26,916 nt of DNA from CAZPMT01 sp964587655. GTDB lineage: Bacteria; Hydrogenedentota; Hydrogenedentia; Hydrogenedentales; SLHB01. Numbering within the stretch: the stretch's first letter is position 1; the number at the start of each line of letters is the position of its first letter. Both the position numbers and the translations under genes were made by a program. Shown piece by piece: positions 1-7,512 of this stretch. The stretch is from contig CAZPMT010000074.1 in NCBI GenBank assembly GCA_964587655.1, positions 1 through 26,916 of the forward strand, read 5' to 3'. The notes beneath the pieces were generated by a model. That model was not told where the DNA came from. It searched no databases and saw nothing but the letters and a program-made list of their open reading frames with translations.

Positions 1-146
1 TTTTATGAACGTTTCAACGCAAGAAACTGAAAAGTTCACAGGCTCTGAGAGCTTGGGATGGACGAAGGCGATGAAGCACTGGATCCATTCCTTTCGCTCT
101 CCGTGAGACCAAGTATGGCCTTTGCCGCGCGGCAAAACAAGACGCG

Positions 147-893
147 CTATTCGGCGGGTTTATCGAGAACGACTATCAGGTCCGCGGAAATGTCTCGGCG
201 ATACTCGGAGAGATCAAAGCCGCCATAGGTCCCGGCGTTCCTGAAACCGGCATGCTCCGCGCACAGCAATACTTGCTCGATTGTGAGGTTCATCAGGACG
301 GACGTTTCGGAAACCGACGCCGTCGGACCGGGACCGAATGCGTAGAACGCGAGGGACAGCAAAGTATGGCTTCCGTGAGGCACGAGGCTCTTCACGGCGA
401 CGACCTCGACATCCTCGCGGCGCTTTACGTCGATGCGGTATCGCGGCTTGCGGTTCGCTTCCGAGGCGTAGTTCAGAATCTGAATGGCAAACCGCCCGCC
501 TGGCGAGAGGGCCGCCATCACGGACCGGAAGGCCGTTTCGACGTCATCGAGGGTGGGCAGGAGGGAAAGCGAATTGCCAAGGCACAGGGCAAGGTCCCAC
601 GGTCCGCCACGGAGATCGCGCATGTCGCCCGCGCGGTATTGAATGTTCGGGTGTGGATGCCGCGTTCGCGCATGCGCGATCATTTCGGGACTGAGATCAA
701 GCCCCGTTACTTCCGCGCCGAGCTTCGCTAGAAACTCGGCGTGCAAGCCCGTGCCGCAAGCAACGTCCACGACGCGTCCGCCGGGTGCGAGTTCCAAACA
801 ATCCCGCAGGAAAAGCCCTTCGCGTTTGAGGCGCGCCTCATTGTCGGAGAGCATCTCGTAGTAGGCGGCCACGGAGTCAAATCCCGCAAACAT
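147..893 (-). CDS. class I SAM-dependent methyltransferase
   Basis: A 248-residue cytosolic methyltransferase with a Rossmann-type SAM-binding fold. Motif I (VVDVACGTGL) is at residues 41-50, the acidic strand-2 residue that binds the SAM ribose is in GLDLS (~64-68), and GDMRDL (~89-94) corresponds to motif II. The C-terminal third is a beta-rich substrate region typical of the Methyltransf_11/25 group. The substrate cannot be deduced. The start is supported by a strong ribosome site (AGGGGAGG, about 8 bases before the ATG), which lies directly after the stop of the upstream dehydrogenase 17 bp away, so the two are probably co-transcribed. Family assignment is firm; the specific reaction is unknown. 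Confidence 0.9.
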   Translation of the reverse strand: MFAGFDSVAAYYEMLSDNEARLKREGLFLRDCLELAPGGRVVDVACGTGLHAEFLAKLGAEVTGLDLSPEMIAHARTRHPHPNIQYRAGDMRDLRGGPWDLALCLGNSLSLLPTLDDVETAFRSVMAALSPGGRFAIQILNYASEANRKPRYRIDVKRREDVEVVAVKSLVPHGSHTLLSLAFYAFGPGPTASVSETSVLMNLTIEQVLLCAEHAGFRNAGTYGGFDLSEYRRDISADLIVVLDKPAE

Positions 894-909
894 GTCTATG
901 CCTCCCCTT

Positions 910-1962
910 TCACCAGGAGAATGCGACCCGGCGGCCTTCGCGCGCGGATTGGTACGCGCCCAATACCATGGCCACGGAAACCTTGCCGTCGCGGCCCGTC
1001 ACGGTCGGCGGAGCTTCATTGATCAAGCTGTCGACCCACGGACGCGGTACCGCCTGAATTCGCACGCCGTGACCCGGCGGTATCGGCACGCCGAGATCGC
1101 GCCAGTTGCTCTCGTCGTACTTGAACATCTTGACGGCCGGCCCGTCCGGCTGCCTCGGCACGCCGCACGAAGGGGCGTCACCGTAATTCTGGATGACACA
1201 ACCTTTCGCGCCGTAGATCTCAGTTGTATTCTCGGCCGCCATGACCGTCGAACTGTTGAAGAGGAGGCCAATCTCGCCGCGGCTGAAACGAAAGATGGCG
1301 GCCCCGTTGTCGTCGGGCGCCACGTTCGTGATCACGTTGTCAATCTCCGCCATCACGCTGACCGGCTTTCCGAGCATCCAATAAAACCAGTCGGCCGGAT
1401 GCGAAGCGTCGTCCATGAACATGCCCATGTTCTTCTCGGCCTCGATGTGCCAGTGCGTCGGGCCGTTGATGAACGAATCCATCAGCAGCACGCCGATACA
1501 GTGGCGCCGCCGCACCGCGCAGATGGGGCCGAGTTCGCCGGACTGGAGAATCTCCCACATCTTGATGTTGGCGGGATCGTGCCGCATCTGATACGCAATG
1601 CCCAGCGAGATGCCGGCCTTGTCCGCCGCGTTGATCATTAGATCGCAGTCATCGAGAGACAACGCCATCGGCTTCTGACAGAGGATGTGTTTTCCCGCCC
1701 GCGCCGCCGCCACGCACAGCCACGCGTGCCGGCTGGTTTCACTCCCGACGATCACCGCCTGCACGTTCGGATCATCCAGCACATCCTCGAGGTGCGGCGA
1801 GTAGCGCATGCCCGCGGAATCGCAGACCGCCTTCCCTCGCTGCGCGTCGTCGTCATATGCGGCGACAAGTTTCACATCGTCGAACTGCTTCATCACATCG
1901 ACGTACATGCCCACGTGCCCGTGGGCGAAACTCAAGAATCCAATTCCGATCGGGGCTTTCAT
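910..1962 (-). CDS. Gfo/Idh/MocA family oxidoreductase
   Basis: A 350-residue NAD(P)-dependent oxidoreductase of the Gfo/Idh/MocA family, which usually acts on sugars, inositols or sugar derivatives in the cytosol. The N-terminal Rossmann half begins with IGIGFLSFAHGH, where the usual GxGxxG is altered. The strand carrying the catalytic lysine reads CQKPMA (K97) instead of the common EKP(M/L)A. The C-terminal half is the alpha/beta substrate domain, with HPADWFYW as a likely catalytic histidine region. Length is normal. An AGGAAAGG-like ribosome site precedes the ATG. The gene heads a two-gene minus-strand unit with the methyltransferase and diverges from the glycosyltransferase across a repeat-filled gap. 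The substrate is unknown. Confidence 0.92.
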   Translation of the reverse strand: MKAPIGIGFLSFAHGHVGMYVDVMKQFDDVKLVAAYDDDAQRGKAVCDSAGMRYSPHLEDVLDDPNVQAVIVGSETSRHAWLCVAAARAGKHILCQKPMALSLDDCDLMINAADKAGISLGIAYQMRHDPANIKMWEILQSGELGPICAVRRRHCIGVLLMDSFINGPTHWHIEAEKNMGMFMDDASHPADWFYWMLGKPVSVMAEIDNVITNVAPDDNGAAIFRFSRGEIGLLFNSSTVMAAENTTEIYGAKGCVIQNYGDAPSCGVPRQPDGPAVKMFKYDESNWRDLGVPIPPGHGVRIQAVPRPWVDSLINEAPPTVTGRDGKVSVAMVLGAYQSAREGRRVAFSW

Positions 1963-2035
1963 CGCGCGGCCTTTCCTGTTGACTCACAGCAGCCGATACA
2001 CTAGACGAAGGGACGCGCAAATTCAAAACGCCTTT

Positions 2036-2241
2036 CGGCGTTCCTGCCGTCTTGTGGCCGCGGCGTCCTCGCCGCGTTTCGGTCGCGGCGTTCGTGCCGT
2101 TTTGTGGTCGCGGCGTCCTCGCCGCGTTTCGGTCGCGGCGTTCGTGCCGTTTTGTGGTCGCGGCGTCCTCGCCGCGTTTCGGCGGAAACACGTTGCGTCA
2201 GGCGGTTCTTGACGAAAACGCGGCGAGGACGCCGCGGCCAC
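2036..2241. repeat. GC-rich palindromic repeat with 50-bp tandem expansion
   Basis: The 373-base divergent gap 1963-2335 is mostly this repeat. A 50-bp unit starting GTGG(C/T)CGCGGCGTCCTCG begins at 2054, 2104 and 2154 (the last copy partial), preceded by the tail of another unit from about 2036. A 3' arm at about 2214-2241 is the reverse complement of the unit's first ~28 bases, separated by a short spacer containing TTGACGAA. The same two-arm element without the expansion lies at 9964-10053. Several ORFs can be drawn through it on both strands, but they are repeat artefacts. It is probably a non-coding dispersed repeat able to form a large hairpin. Confidence 0.85.
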
Positions 2242-2258
2242 GAGACGGCCGACGCCAC

Positions 2259-2287
2259 TTGACTGCATGCAGACCCCGTGCTACCTT
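2259..2287 (+). promoter_or_regulatory. possible sigma70-type promoter for the glycosyltransferase unit
   Basis: TTGACT (2259-2264), a 17-base spacer and TACCTT (2282-2287) lie about 50 bases before the glycosyltransferase start and just after the GC-rich repeat. The -35 box is good and the -10 box weak (3 of 6). This is consensus matching only. Confidence 0.35.
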
Positions 2288-2335
2288 GGCCGCGCACGGC
2301 GTTCAAGATTTCCTTGCGATCAGAATCGAGCCAAA

Positions 2336-3220
2336 ATGCAGAAGCCTGTCGGCCAAGATAACCCTCCCCGGGTCTCGGTCATCATTCCCAGCCTCGACGG
2401 ATACAGGAATGGGGCCGTACCGAGACTTCTCGAAAGCATCGAGCGCCAGACCTTCCACGACCATGAGGTCCATGTGGTCAAGGGCGTTAGCCCCCAGGGA
2501 AGAGCGGTCAACCAGGGGGCGCGCGCCGCGCGCGGCGGCATTCTCGTCATCCTGGATGACGACAGTTGTCTCGCGGATGAAAGCGTGTTTCGACGCCTTG
2601 TCGACGCCGTGGATTCAGACGATACGATCGGCATGGCCGGCGCCAGTATCGTGCCGCCCCCGGATGCGTCGGCGTTCCAGAGGCGCGCAGCCGCGCAGTT
2701 CCCCCGTTTTAACACGCCGGTGGTCGACCGAATCACCGACAGCGATCTGGCCTGCCACGGCTGCTGCGCGATCCCGAAGCGAATCTTCGATCAGGTGGGC
2801 GGTGAACGCGAAGATATCCTGCGCGGACTTGATCCCGATTTGCGCGTGCGACTCCGCGCGGCCGGTTTCCGCGTTGTGCTCGTGCCTCATGCGCGCATCC
2901 ATCACCCTCTGCCGGATGGCTGGCGGCCCACACTGCGAACCTTCTTCCGCAACGGCTTCGGCTCAGCATACGCGCGCAAGTTCCAGCCCGGCGCCGTCTA
3001 TGAAACGCACGAGCAGCTTGATGCCTCGAAGTTCCAGCCTCGGACGAGTCTTGCCTTCCGCATAGTGCGATTTCCGGTCCGGCTCTTGAAGGCGCTTGTC
3101 GAAGGGAGGCTTATCCGCTTCGCCGCATATTGCTCGTATGCGTGCGGATACTGTTGGGGAATGCTTACAGCGAGGGAAGAGGGCATTGTCGACGGGACAC
3201 CAGGCAAAACGCGCCGTTAA
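2336..3220 (+). CDS. family 2 glycosyltransferase
   Basis: A 294-residue GT-A fold glycosyltransferase that would transfer a sugar from a nucleotide-sugar donor at the inner face of the membrane. RVSVIIPSLDG (12-22) is the family 2 opening strand, ILDDDS (72-77) holds the metal-binding acidic cluster, and the GGEREDILRGLDPDLRVRLRAAGFRV stretch matches the acceptor/catalytic region (ED...D). The C-terminus is basic with weak amphipathic or membrane-associating segments. The reading frame opens at 2267, but the ATG at 2336 is preferred because homology starts shortly after it and the extension crosses the promoter-like bases. The 3' end overlaps the polysaccharide deacetylase, suggesting translational coupling in a polysaccharide-making unit. 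The sugar substrate is unknown. Confidence 0.9.
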   Translation: MQKPVGQDNPPRVSVIIPSLDGYRNGAVPRLLESIERQTFHDHEVHVVKGVSPQGRAVNQGARAARGGILVILDDDSCLADESVFRRLVDAVDSDDTIGMAGASIVPPPDASAFQRRAAAQFPRFNTPVVDRITDSDLACHGCCAIPKRIFDQVGGEREDILRGLDPDLRVRLRAAGFRVVLVPHARIHHPLPDGWRPTLRTFFRNGFGSAYARKFQPGAVYETHEQLDASKFQPRTSLAFRIVRFPVRLLKALVEGRLIRFAAYCSYACGYCWGMLTAREEGIVDGTPGKTRR

Positions 3221-4013
3221 GCGCGCCGTAAACCACTGCGCGATGCTATTTGGACCGCTCACGCGCCGCCGTGGATTGCGAATTCTGACCTATCACAGCG
3301 TCGGCGCGCGCGACCACGACATGAACGTCCGCCCGGAACAATTCCGCGAGCAAATGGAATGGCTTGCGAAGGAGAAGTGCGTCATTCCTCTCGACGCGGC
3401 ACTCGAGGCCGAGGAGAGCGTCGTCATCACCTTCGACGACGGGTATCGCGACAACCTCGTTAACGCCGCGCCCGTGCTGCACGCGCTCGGTCTTCCCGCG
3501 ACGGTATTCATCGTCGCCGGCCGCGTCGGAGGTATCCTGGATCACGACACTCCAGACCCATCGAACAAGTTGATGAACTGGCCGGACATCAAGCAATGGC
3601 TTGAGGGGGGATTCAACATCGGTTGCCACTCGATGACGCATCGCCGTCTATCCCAGATCTCCGAAGAGGAACAACGCGGCGAGATCATCGATAGCGCACG
3701 GCTTCTTCGCGAGCAGATTTCACGCCCCGTTGAAGCCTTCGCCTATCCCTTCGGGTCCGCGGCTGACTATGACGCGACAAGTATCCGGATGGTGCGGGAA
3801 GCAGGATTCACGCTCGCCCTGTCAAATCGCTACGGCGTCAACGGGTTCGAACGAGATCGCTGGGCACTGAGACGAATCTGGATAGACGCCACGGACGACC
3901 TCGTAACGTTCCGGGCCAAAGTGGAAGGGCGGCTCGACGCACTATCCATCCTGGACTCGCCTGCCGGCCTGGCGGCCAGGCATTCACTGAACCGCGTCTT
4001 GGGCGTAAAGTAG
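3186..4013 (+). CDS. polysaccharide deacetylase (CE4/NodB family)
   Basis: A 275-residue carbohydrate esterase 4 protein, expected to remove acetyl groups from N-acetylated sugars of an envelope or exopolysaccharide. Conserved pieces are LTYHSVG near the N-terminus, the metal/base motif TFDDG (82-86), the metal-binding HSMTH (148-152) and AYPFGS (motif 3). A TTG at 3186 was chosen as the start because GAGGGAAG lies about 10 bases upstream, giving a 35-base overlap with the glycosyltransferase. Alternatives are ATG 3138, ATG 3243 or an upstream TTG at 3096. No clear signal peptide is visible, so it may act in the cytosol or be exported by an unrecognised route. The partnership with the upstream glycosyltransferase is inferred from overlap. 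Confidence 0.88.
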   Translation: MSTGHQAKRAVKRAVNHCAMLFGPLTRRRGLRILTYHSVGARDHDMNVRPEQFREQMEWLAKEKCVIPLDAALEAEESVVITFDDGYRDNLVNAAPVLHALGLPATVFIVAGRVGGILDHDTPDPSNKLMNWPDIKQWLEGGFNIGCHSMTHRRLSQISEEEQRGEIIDSARLLREQISRPVEAFAYPFGSAADYDATSIRMVREAGFTLALSNRYGVNGFERDRWALRRIWIDATDDLVTFRAKVEGRLDALSILDSPAGLAARHSLNRVLGVK

Positions 4014-4032
4014 GCCTGCTGTAAGAAAAAGT

Positions 4033-4063
4033 ACGGGCCGGTTGAATCTGTACGCCGGCCCGT
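4033..4063. terminator. hairpin after the deacetylase, possible terminator
   Basis: A perfect 9-bp stem (ACGGGCCGG / CCGGCCCGT) with a 13-base loop starts 20 bases after the deacetylase stop. It is GC-rich but followed by a purine run rather than T's, so intrinsic termination on the plus strand is uncertain. An A-run on its left would make it look more like a terminator on the minus strand. The rest of the 341-base gap 4014-4354 holds no convincing gene; its right end carries the fliM promoter. Confidence 0.45.
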
Positions 4064-4281
4064 GAGGAGGGAGGAGAGATAGGCAGTGTTAACTATCTCC
4101 ATCCGCTTTGATAAACGGACTCAAACGGATCTGCGATGACACGTTGCAGGACGACGTGTCGAACCAACGCCCCGGCGGGTGAGACACGAAGAACACGCCC
4201 GAACGCATCGAGAAGCCCTGTGGCGGCGTGCGTATCATGGCCCTCGTATTGATTTTAGCGCGCGTGTGAAGACATCGCTCC

Positions 4282-4310
4282 TTGCGCGTCCGCACATGCC
4301 GTGCTATACT
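4282..4310 (+). promoter_or_regulatory. sigma70-type promoter of the flagellar operon
   Basis: TTGCGC (4282-4287), a 17-base spacer and TATACT (4305-4310) sit 45 bases before the fliM start. The -10 box matches 5 of 6 consensus bases and the spacing is ideal. No sigma28-like TAAA/GCCGATAA pair was seen here, so the switch/fliA operon appears to be driven by the housekeeping sigma factor, as expected for a unit that makes the sigma28 factor itself. Confidence 0.6.
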
Positions 4311-4354
4311 CGCGCCATCACAACAGGCGCCCTAGTTCCGCGGATAACCTCGAA

Positions 4355-5338
4355 ATGGCGGATATTCTCAGTCAAGATGAAGTCGACCTTCTGCTGAGTG
4401 CGGTGGCCGAAGGGGATCTAGGTGGGATCCAACAGACCGACCGCCCTGCGGATGAACCTCGTCTCACAGCGTACGACTTCCGGCGTCCCGAGCGCGTCTC
4501 GAAGGAGCAACTCAAGGGACTCCAAAGCCTTTTCGAGGCCTTGTCACGGGAAGTCGGCATCCTCTTTCCGCCGTTTCTGCGCACCGTCGTCCGCGTTGAC
4601 TTAGTGTCCATCGACCAACTGACCTATGACGAGTTCATTCTTTCCGTTGCACGCCCCACCGCGCTGGCATCCGTCAATATGGCGCCGCTGGATGGAAACG
4701 CCGTCATCGAACTCACTCCGAGTATGATTTTTCCAATAATTGACAGACTTCTCGGCGGCAGGGGCCGGGCACTTTCGGAACCGCGCGAGCTCACCGAAAT
4801 CGAAACCCGTATTATCCGGCGCATTGTCACGATGATCCTCGACAGCCTCAGACGATCATGGGATCAGTTGATCGAGTTCCAATGCAGCATCATCACCATC
4901 GAAAGCGACCCCCTGATCGTTCAGATTGTGGCCGGCAGCGAGATGGTCGTCCTCGTCGGCTATGAAGTCCACGTCGGTGAAATGGTCGGCGCGATGAACA
5001 TGTGCATTCCGCTCATGGTGCTGAACCCCATCCTCGATCAGATCTCGCAGCAAGCGCATTTCACGCGCAAGATGTCCCGGGAAGTGGCCATGGCGACCCG
5101 CGCAACCATATCGCACATAGTGACGAAGGCGCTTGTGAACATCGACGCCGTCCTAGGACAGGCCACTCTTCCCTTGAGCGACGTCGCGAAACTGTCGGTC
5201 GGCGACATCGTGCAATTGGACACGAATCCGGAGGAGCCCATCGCGGTGTCCGTGGGAGGCATACCGCGCTATCTGGCGCAGCCCGGACGTAAAGGCGAAC
5301 AAAGCGCGATCCTGCTTACGGGCATTGTTCGAGACTGA
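4355..5338 (+). CDS. fliM: flagellar motor switch protein FliM
   Basis: A 327-residue component of the cytoplasmic C-ring, which receives phospho-CheY and sets motor rotation. The N-terminal SQDEVDLLL (about residues 6-14) is the conserved CheY-binding peptide. The middle CheC-like domain includes ELTPSMIFPIIDRLLGGRG and ELTEIETRIIRRIV, both hallmark FliM segments. The C-terminal SpoA/FliN-like domain includes LSVGDIVQLDTNPEEPIAVSV. Length is normal for FliM. ATG 4355 was preferred over an upstream in-frame codon at 4301, because the protein then begins at the CheY-binding peptide and the -10 box stays upstream. It is the first gene of the operon that continues through fliN and fliA. Confidence 0.97.
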   Translation: MADILSQDEVDLLLSAVAEGDLGGIQQTDRPADEPRLTAYDFRRPERVSKEQLKGLQSLFEALSREVGILFPPFLRTVVRVDLVSIDQLTYDEFILSVARPTALASVNMAPLDGNAVIELTPSMIFPIIDRLLGGRGRALSEPRELTEIETRIIRRIVTMILDSLRRSWDQLIEFQCSIITIESDPLIVQIVAGSEMVVLVGYEVHVGEMVGAMNMCIPLMVLNPILDQISQQAHFTRKMSREVAMATRATISHIVTKALVNIDAVLGQATLPLSDVAKLSVGDIVQLDTNPEEPIAVSVGGIPRYLAQPGRKGEQSAILLTGIVRD

Positions 5339-5342
5339 TCCC

Positions 5343-5360
5343 GAGGTCCGTCAGGACCTC
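5343..5360 (+). other. intercistronic hairpin between fliM and fliN
   Basis: GAGGTCC, a GTCA loop and GGACCTC form a perfect 7-bp stem 5 bases after the fliM stop and upstream of the fliN ribosome site. There is no T-run after it. It may stabilise the message or tune expression; that role is inferred. Confidence 0.45.
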
Positions 5361-5389
5361 TCAGGCAAGACAACAAGGAAAAACGGTGA

Positions 5390-6337
5390 ATGAACAACGA
5401 TGCGGCAAACGCTCTCGCGGAAAGTTTTCTCAAGGGCGCACTTGACGTCCTCGACGCGATGCTTTCCGTTTCCTTCTCCTATGACGTGCGCGAGGTCCGC
5501 GCGGATGCCGCGGGAGACCTCGCGAATTATCTGGCGCGTTGCCCCGTTGCAATGCGGGCCAAAGTGACGTCCGGCGGCCCTCTCGCCTTGCTCTTCCGCA
5601 TTGAGGATGCCTCGAGATTCGCCTCGATGGTGCTCGGAGAAGCCCCCATCGCCAAGACCGCCCTCGAGGCAAACGACATCAACACGCTACGCGAGGTCGC
5701 CGAGCCTTGTCTCGGAGGCGGCATAACAAATCTCATGGAGAAGTACGGCCACGGCATCGAGCCGCCTGAAGGGGTCGAAGTCGCCGTTGTCGCGCCGGAA
5801 GATGTTCAAGATCTCGGCGCCTTTCTCGGGGAGACGATTACGGCGGTCTCCTTCGGATTCTCCAGCAAGCCCGATATCGACAGCGAGGGAATGCTGCTTC
5901 TTTCCGAACGCATGTCGGCCGTGATGTCTGCGCAGGCCGTTGCCGCATCCCCGCCGAAACCAGCAGCGCCGCCGCCGGCGCTGAGCGAGGGCGAACTGGG
6001 CGACATCCTTGGCGCATTCGGGACCGCCACCCCGCGGAACGAGTCGCAAGAACTGGCCGCGCCATCGAGACTCGCTCCGCCGAACATCGATATGGTCCTT
6101 GATATCCGGCTGGTTGCCATCGCCCGATTGGGCCGCATTGAAATGCCCATCGGAGATATCCTTGCCTTGGGACCGGGATCGATCATTCCCGTCGGCCGCC
6201 TGGTGGACGAACCGGTTGAACTCCTCGTGAACGACAAGCTGATCGCCCGCGGGGACGTCGTGGTGGTGGACGAGAGATTCGGACTCCGAATCACCGAGAT
6301 CGTGAGTGCGAAAGACCGGATTGAGATTCTGCATTGA
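5390..6337 (+). CDS. fliN: flagellar motor switch protein FliN, FliY-like (CheC-like + SpoA domains)
   Basis: A 315-residue C-ring protein. Residues ~1-190 are a CheC/FliM-middle-like domain, ~192-240 a Pro/Ala-rich linker, and ~230-313 the SpoA/FliN domain (VLDIRLVAIARLGRIEMPIGDIL ... RGDVVVVDERFGLRITEIV). This is the FliY layout rather than the short proteobacterial FliN. In the CheC-like half, the phosphatase signature (D/S-x3-E-x2-N) reads N-TLR-E-VA-E, so two of the residues used for CheY-P hydrolysis are changed and activity is doubtful. A single copy of the motif region is seen. The ATG follows an AAGGAA ribosome site. Its stop overlaps the TTG start of fliA by 4 bp. Confidence 0.93.
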   Translation: MNNDAANALAESFLKGALDVLDAMLSVSFSYDVREVRADAAGDLANYLARCPVAMRAKVTSGGPLALLFRIEDASRFASMVLGEAPIAKTALEANDINTLREVAEPCLGGGITNLMEKYGHGIEPPEGVEVAVVAPEDVQDLGAFLGETITAVSFGFSSKPDIDSEGMLLLSERMSAVMSAQAVAASPPKPAAPPPALSEGELGDILGAFGTATPRNESQELAAPSRLAPPNIDMVLDIRLVAIARLGRIEMPIGDILALGPGSIIPVGRLVDEPVELLVNDKLIARGDVVVVDERFGLRITEIVSAKDRIEILH

Positions 6338-7092
6338 ACGAGACCGACGAAAAGGAACTCTGGGTTCGCTACAAGGCCAAGGGGGACGACGCGGCGCGCG
6401 AGCGGCTTATCCTGCATCACATGCGCATCGTGAAGTACATAGCGGGCCGAATGGCAATTCACGTTCCATCGAACATCGATATGAACGATCTCGTCGGGTG
6501 GGGTCTCCTGGGTCTGCTCGATGCGATCGAGAAGTTCGATCACCAGCAGGACATCAAGTTCACCACCTATGCTTCGATCCGCATCCGCGGATCCATCATT
6601 GACCAGATCCGTTCGCTCGACTGGGCGCCCCGTTCCCTGAGATCGCTGGCGCGACGAGTCGGCTCCGCTCGGGAAAAGCTCCGTCACGAAAAGGGCGGCG
6701 AGCCCTCATCGGAAGATATCGCCAAGGATCTTAATCTCGAACCGGAGCAGGTCGACGACGCAATGAGGCAACTGCAAACGGCCCAAATCCTGTCCTTGGA
6801 CGACTACCTCCCCGCGGAGGACAATTCCGAGTCGCGAAAGATCGACGTGACTAGCAGCGCCAGCGTGCAAAGCCCGGGGCAACTGGCCGAAACCAGTGAA
6901 CGGCAGGAACGGCTCGTCCAAATCATCCTGCAACTACCCGATCAGCAGCAAAAAGTGTTAAACTTATATTACTACGAAGAGTTGACGCTAAAAGAGATAG
7001 GCGCAGTTCTGGACGTCACCGAGTCCCGGGTCTGCCAGATCCACGGCGCCGCGGTGAAGCAGCTTCGCAAGGTCATGCAAGGAGGTGCATAG
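6334..7092 (+). CDS. fliA: flagellar sigma factor FliA (sigma28/WhiG family)
   Basis: A 252-residue RNA polymerase sigma factor directing late flagellar and motility genes. Region 2 includes DLVGWGLLGLLDAIEKFD and the signature FTTYASIRIRGSIIDQIRSLDWAPRSLR, which is diagnostic of FliA/WhiG. Region 3 (~115-160) follows, and region 4 (LPDQQQKVLNLYYYEELTLKEIGAVL, then TESRVCQIHGAAVKQLR) is the helix-turn-helix that binds the -35 element. Translation likely begins at a TTG overlapping the fliN stop (TTGA), so it would depend on coupled translation. Placing fliA inside the switch operon links sigma28 supply to C-ring synthesis. An anti-sigma FlgM is not in the window. Confidence 0.95.
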   Translation: MNETDEKELWVRYKAKGDDAARERLILHHMRIVKYIAGRMAIHVPSNIDMNDLVGWGLLGLLDAIEKFDHQQDIKFTTYASIRIRGSIIDQIRSLDWAPRSLRSLARRVGSAREKLRHEKGGEPSSEDIAKDLNLEPEQVDDAMRQLQTAQILSLDDYLPAEDNSESRKIDVTSSASVQSPGQLAETSERQERLVQIILQLPDQQQKVLNLYYYEELTLKEIGAVLDVTESRVCQIHGAAVKQLRKVMQGGA

Positions 7093-7409
7093 TGCCTCAG
7101 CCCATCGACCTGCAAACCGAATTGGGCCGGCTGATGGCCGCGGAACGCGTCCAGCAAGTCGCAGACCGCGTTTCGCTGGTGGCGCAGCAGCGAGTCGCGG
7201 CCGACGAGCAACAGCAGCGGGTCGGTCTCGAAACGCAGGTGCAGCAGACACACGCGAAGAGCGAGGAGATCGAGCCGGAGATGCGGCGGAAGAACCCGTA
7301 CATGGGCCGGAGAAAGCGCCGCGCGCCGCGCGCGGTCGAACCGGAACCGGAAGAGAAACCCAAGCCGCCGGTATCGGGCGAACCGCATCAACTGGACATA
7401 ACGATTTAG
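7092..7409 (+). CDS. small charged coiled-coil protein in the flagellar operon, function unknown
   Basis: A 105-residue soluble protein beginning with GTG that overlaps the last base of the fliA stop codon. AGGAGG lies 7 bases upstream. Residues ~8-62 are rich in Gln, Ala and Val with heptad-like spacing (LGRLMAAERVQQVADRVSLV), suggesting a helix or coiled coil. Residues ~65-100 are basic and Pro-rich (RRKNPYMGRRKRRAPRA, then EPEPEEKPKPP). No catalytic motif is visible. Its position between fliA and the membrane-anchored coiled-coil protein suggests a role in flagellar assembly, but this is only context. Confidence 0.8.
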   Translation: MPQPIDLQTELGRLMAAERVQQVADRVSLVAQQRVAADEQQQRVGLETQVQQTHAKSEEIEPEMRRKNPYMGRRKRRAPRAVEPEPEEKPKPPVSGEPHQLDITI

Positions 7410-7470
7410 TCCCGCGTCGTACGCGGCGATGATCATATGGAGAAGGATCGGTCCCCGGCCGACTTGCACC

Positions 7471-7499
7471 CACAGTTTGTCGTGGCTTGACAAACTGTG
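7471..7499 (+). promoter_or_regulatory. perfect inverted repeat overlapping a ribosome-binding site
   Basis: CACAGTTTGTC and GACAAACTGTG form an 11-bp perfect stem with a 7-base loop in the 103-base gap between the 105-residue protein and the next gene. Its 3' foot abuts the GAGGAGAAG ribosome site (~7498-7506). The structure could hide or insulate that site, stabilise a processed message, or be a DNA operator. A strong T-run is absent, so it is not a typical terminator. Confidence 0.55.
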
Positions 7500-7512
7500 A
7501 GGAGAAGAGAAA

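Noticed and set aside
36..52. Match to the right end of the MITE-like element (TTCACAGGCTCTGAGAG)
   Set aside because: About 15 of 17 bases match, but the preceding sequence has nothing of the element, so it could be chance.
892..1641. 249-codon plus-strand ORF opposite the Gfo/Idh/MocA gene
   Set aside because: Antisense shadow, rich in His and Arg, no domain; the minus-strand gene has family motifs and a ribosome site.
2036..2241. CRISPR array at the tandem repeat
   Set aside because: The units are contiguous, with no unique spacers, and there are no cas genes.
1853..2306. Overlapping ORFs of 80-110 codons on the minus strand rich in RRGRRD/HKTAR-like repeats
   Set aside because: They run through the 50-bp tandem repeat and its arms; the periodic protein is the translation of a DNA repeat, in several frames at once, without a ribosome site.
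4089..4295. 68-codon minus-strand ORF upstream of fliM
   Set aside because: No ribosome site, no recognisable family, and composition unlike neighbouring genes.
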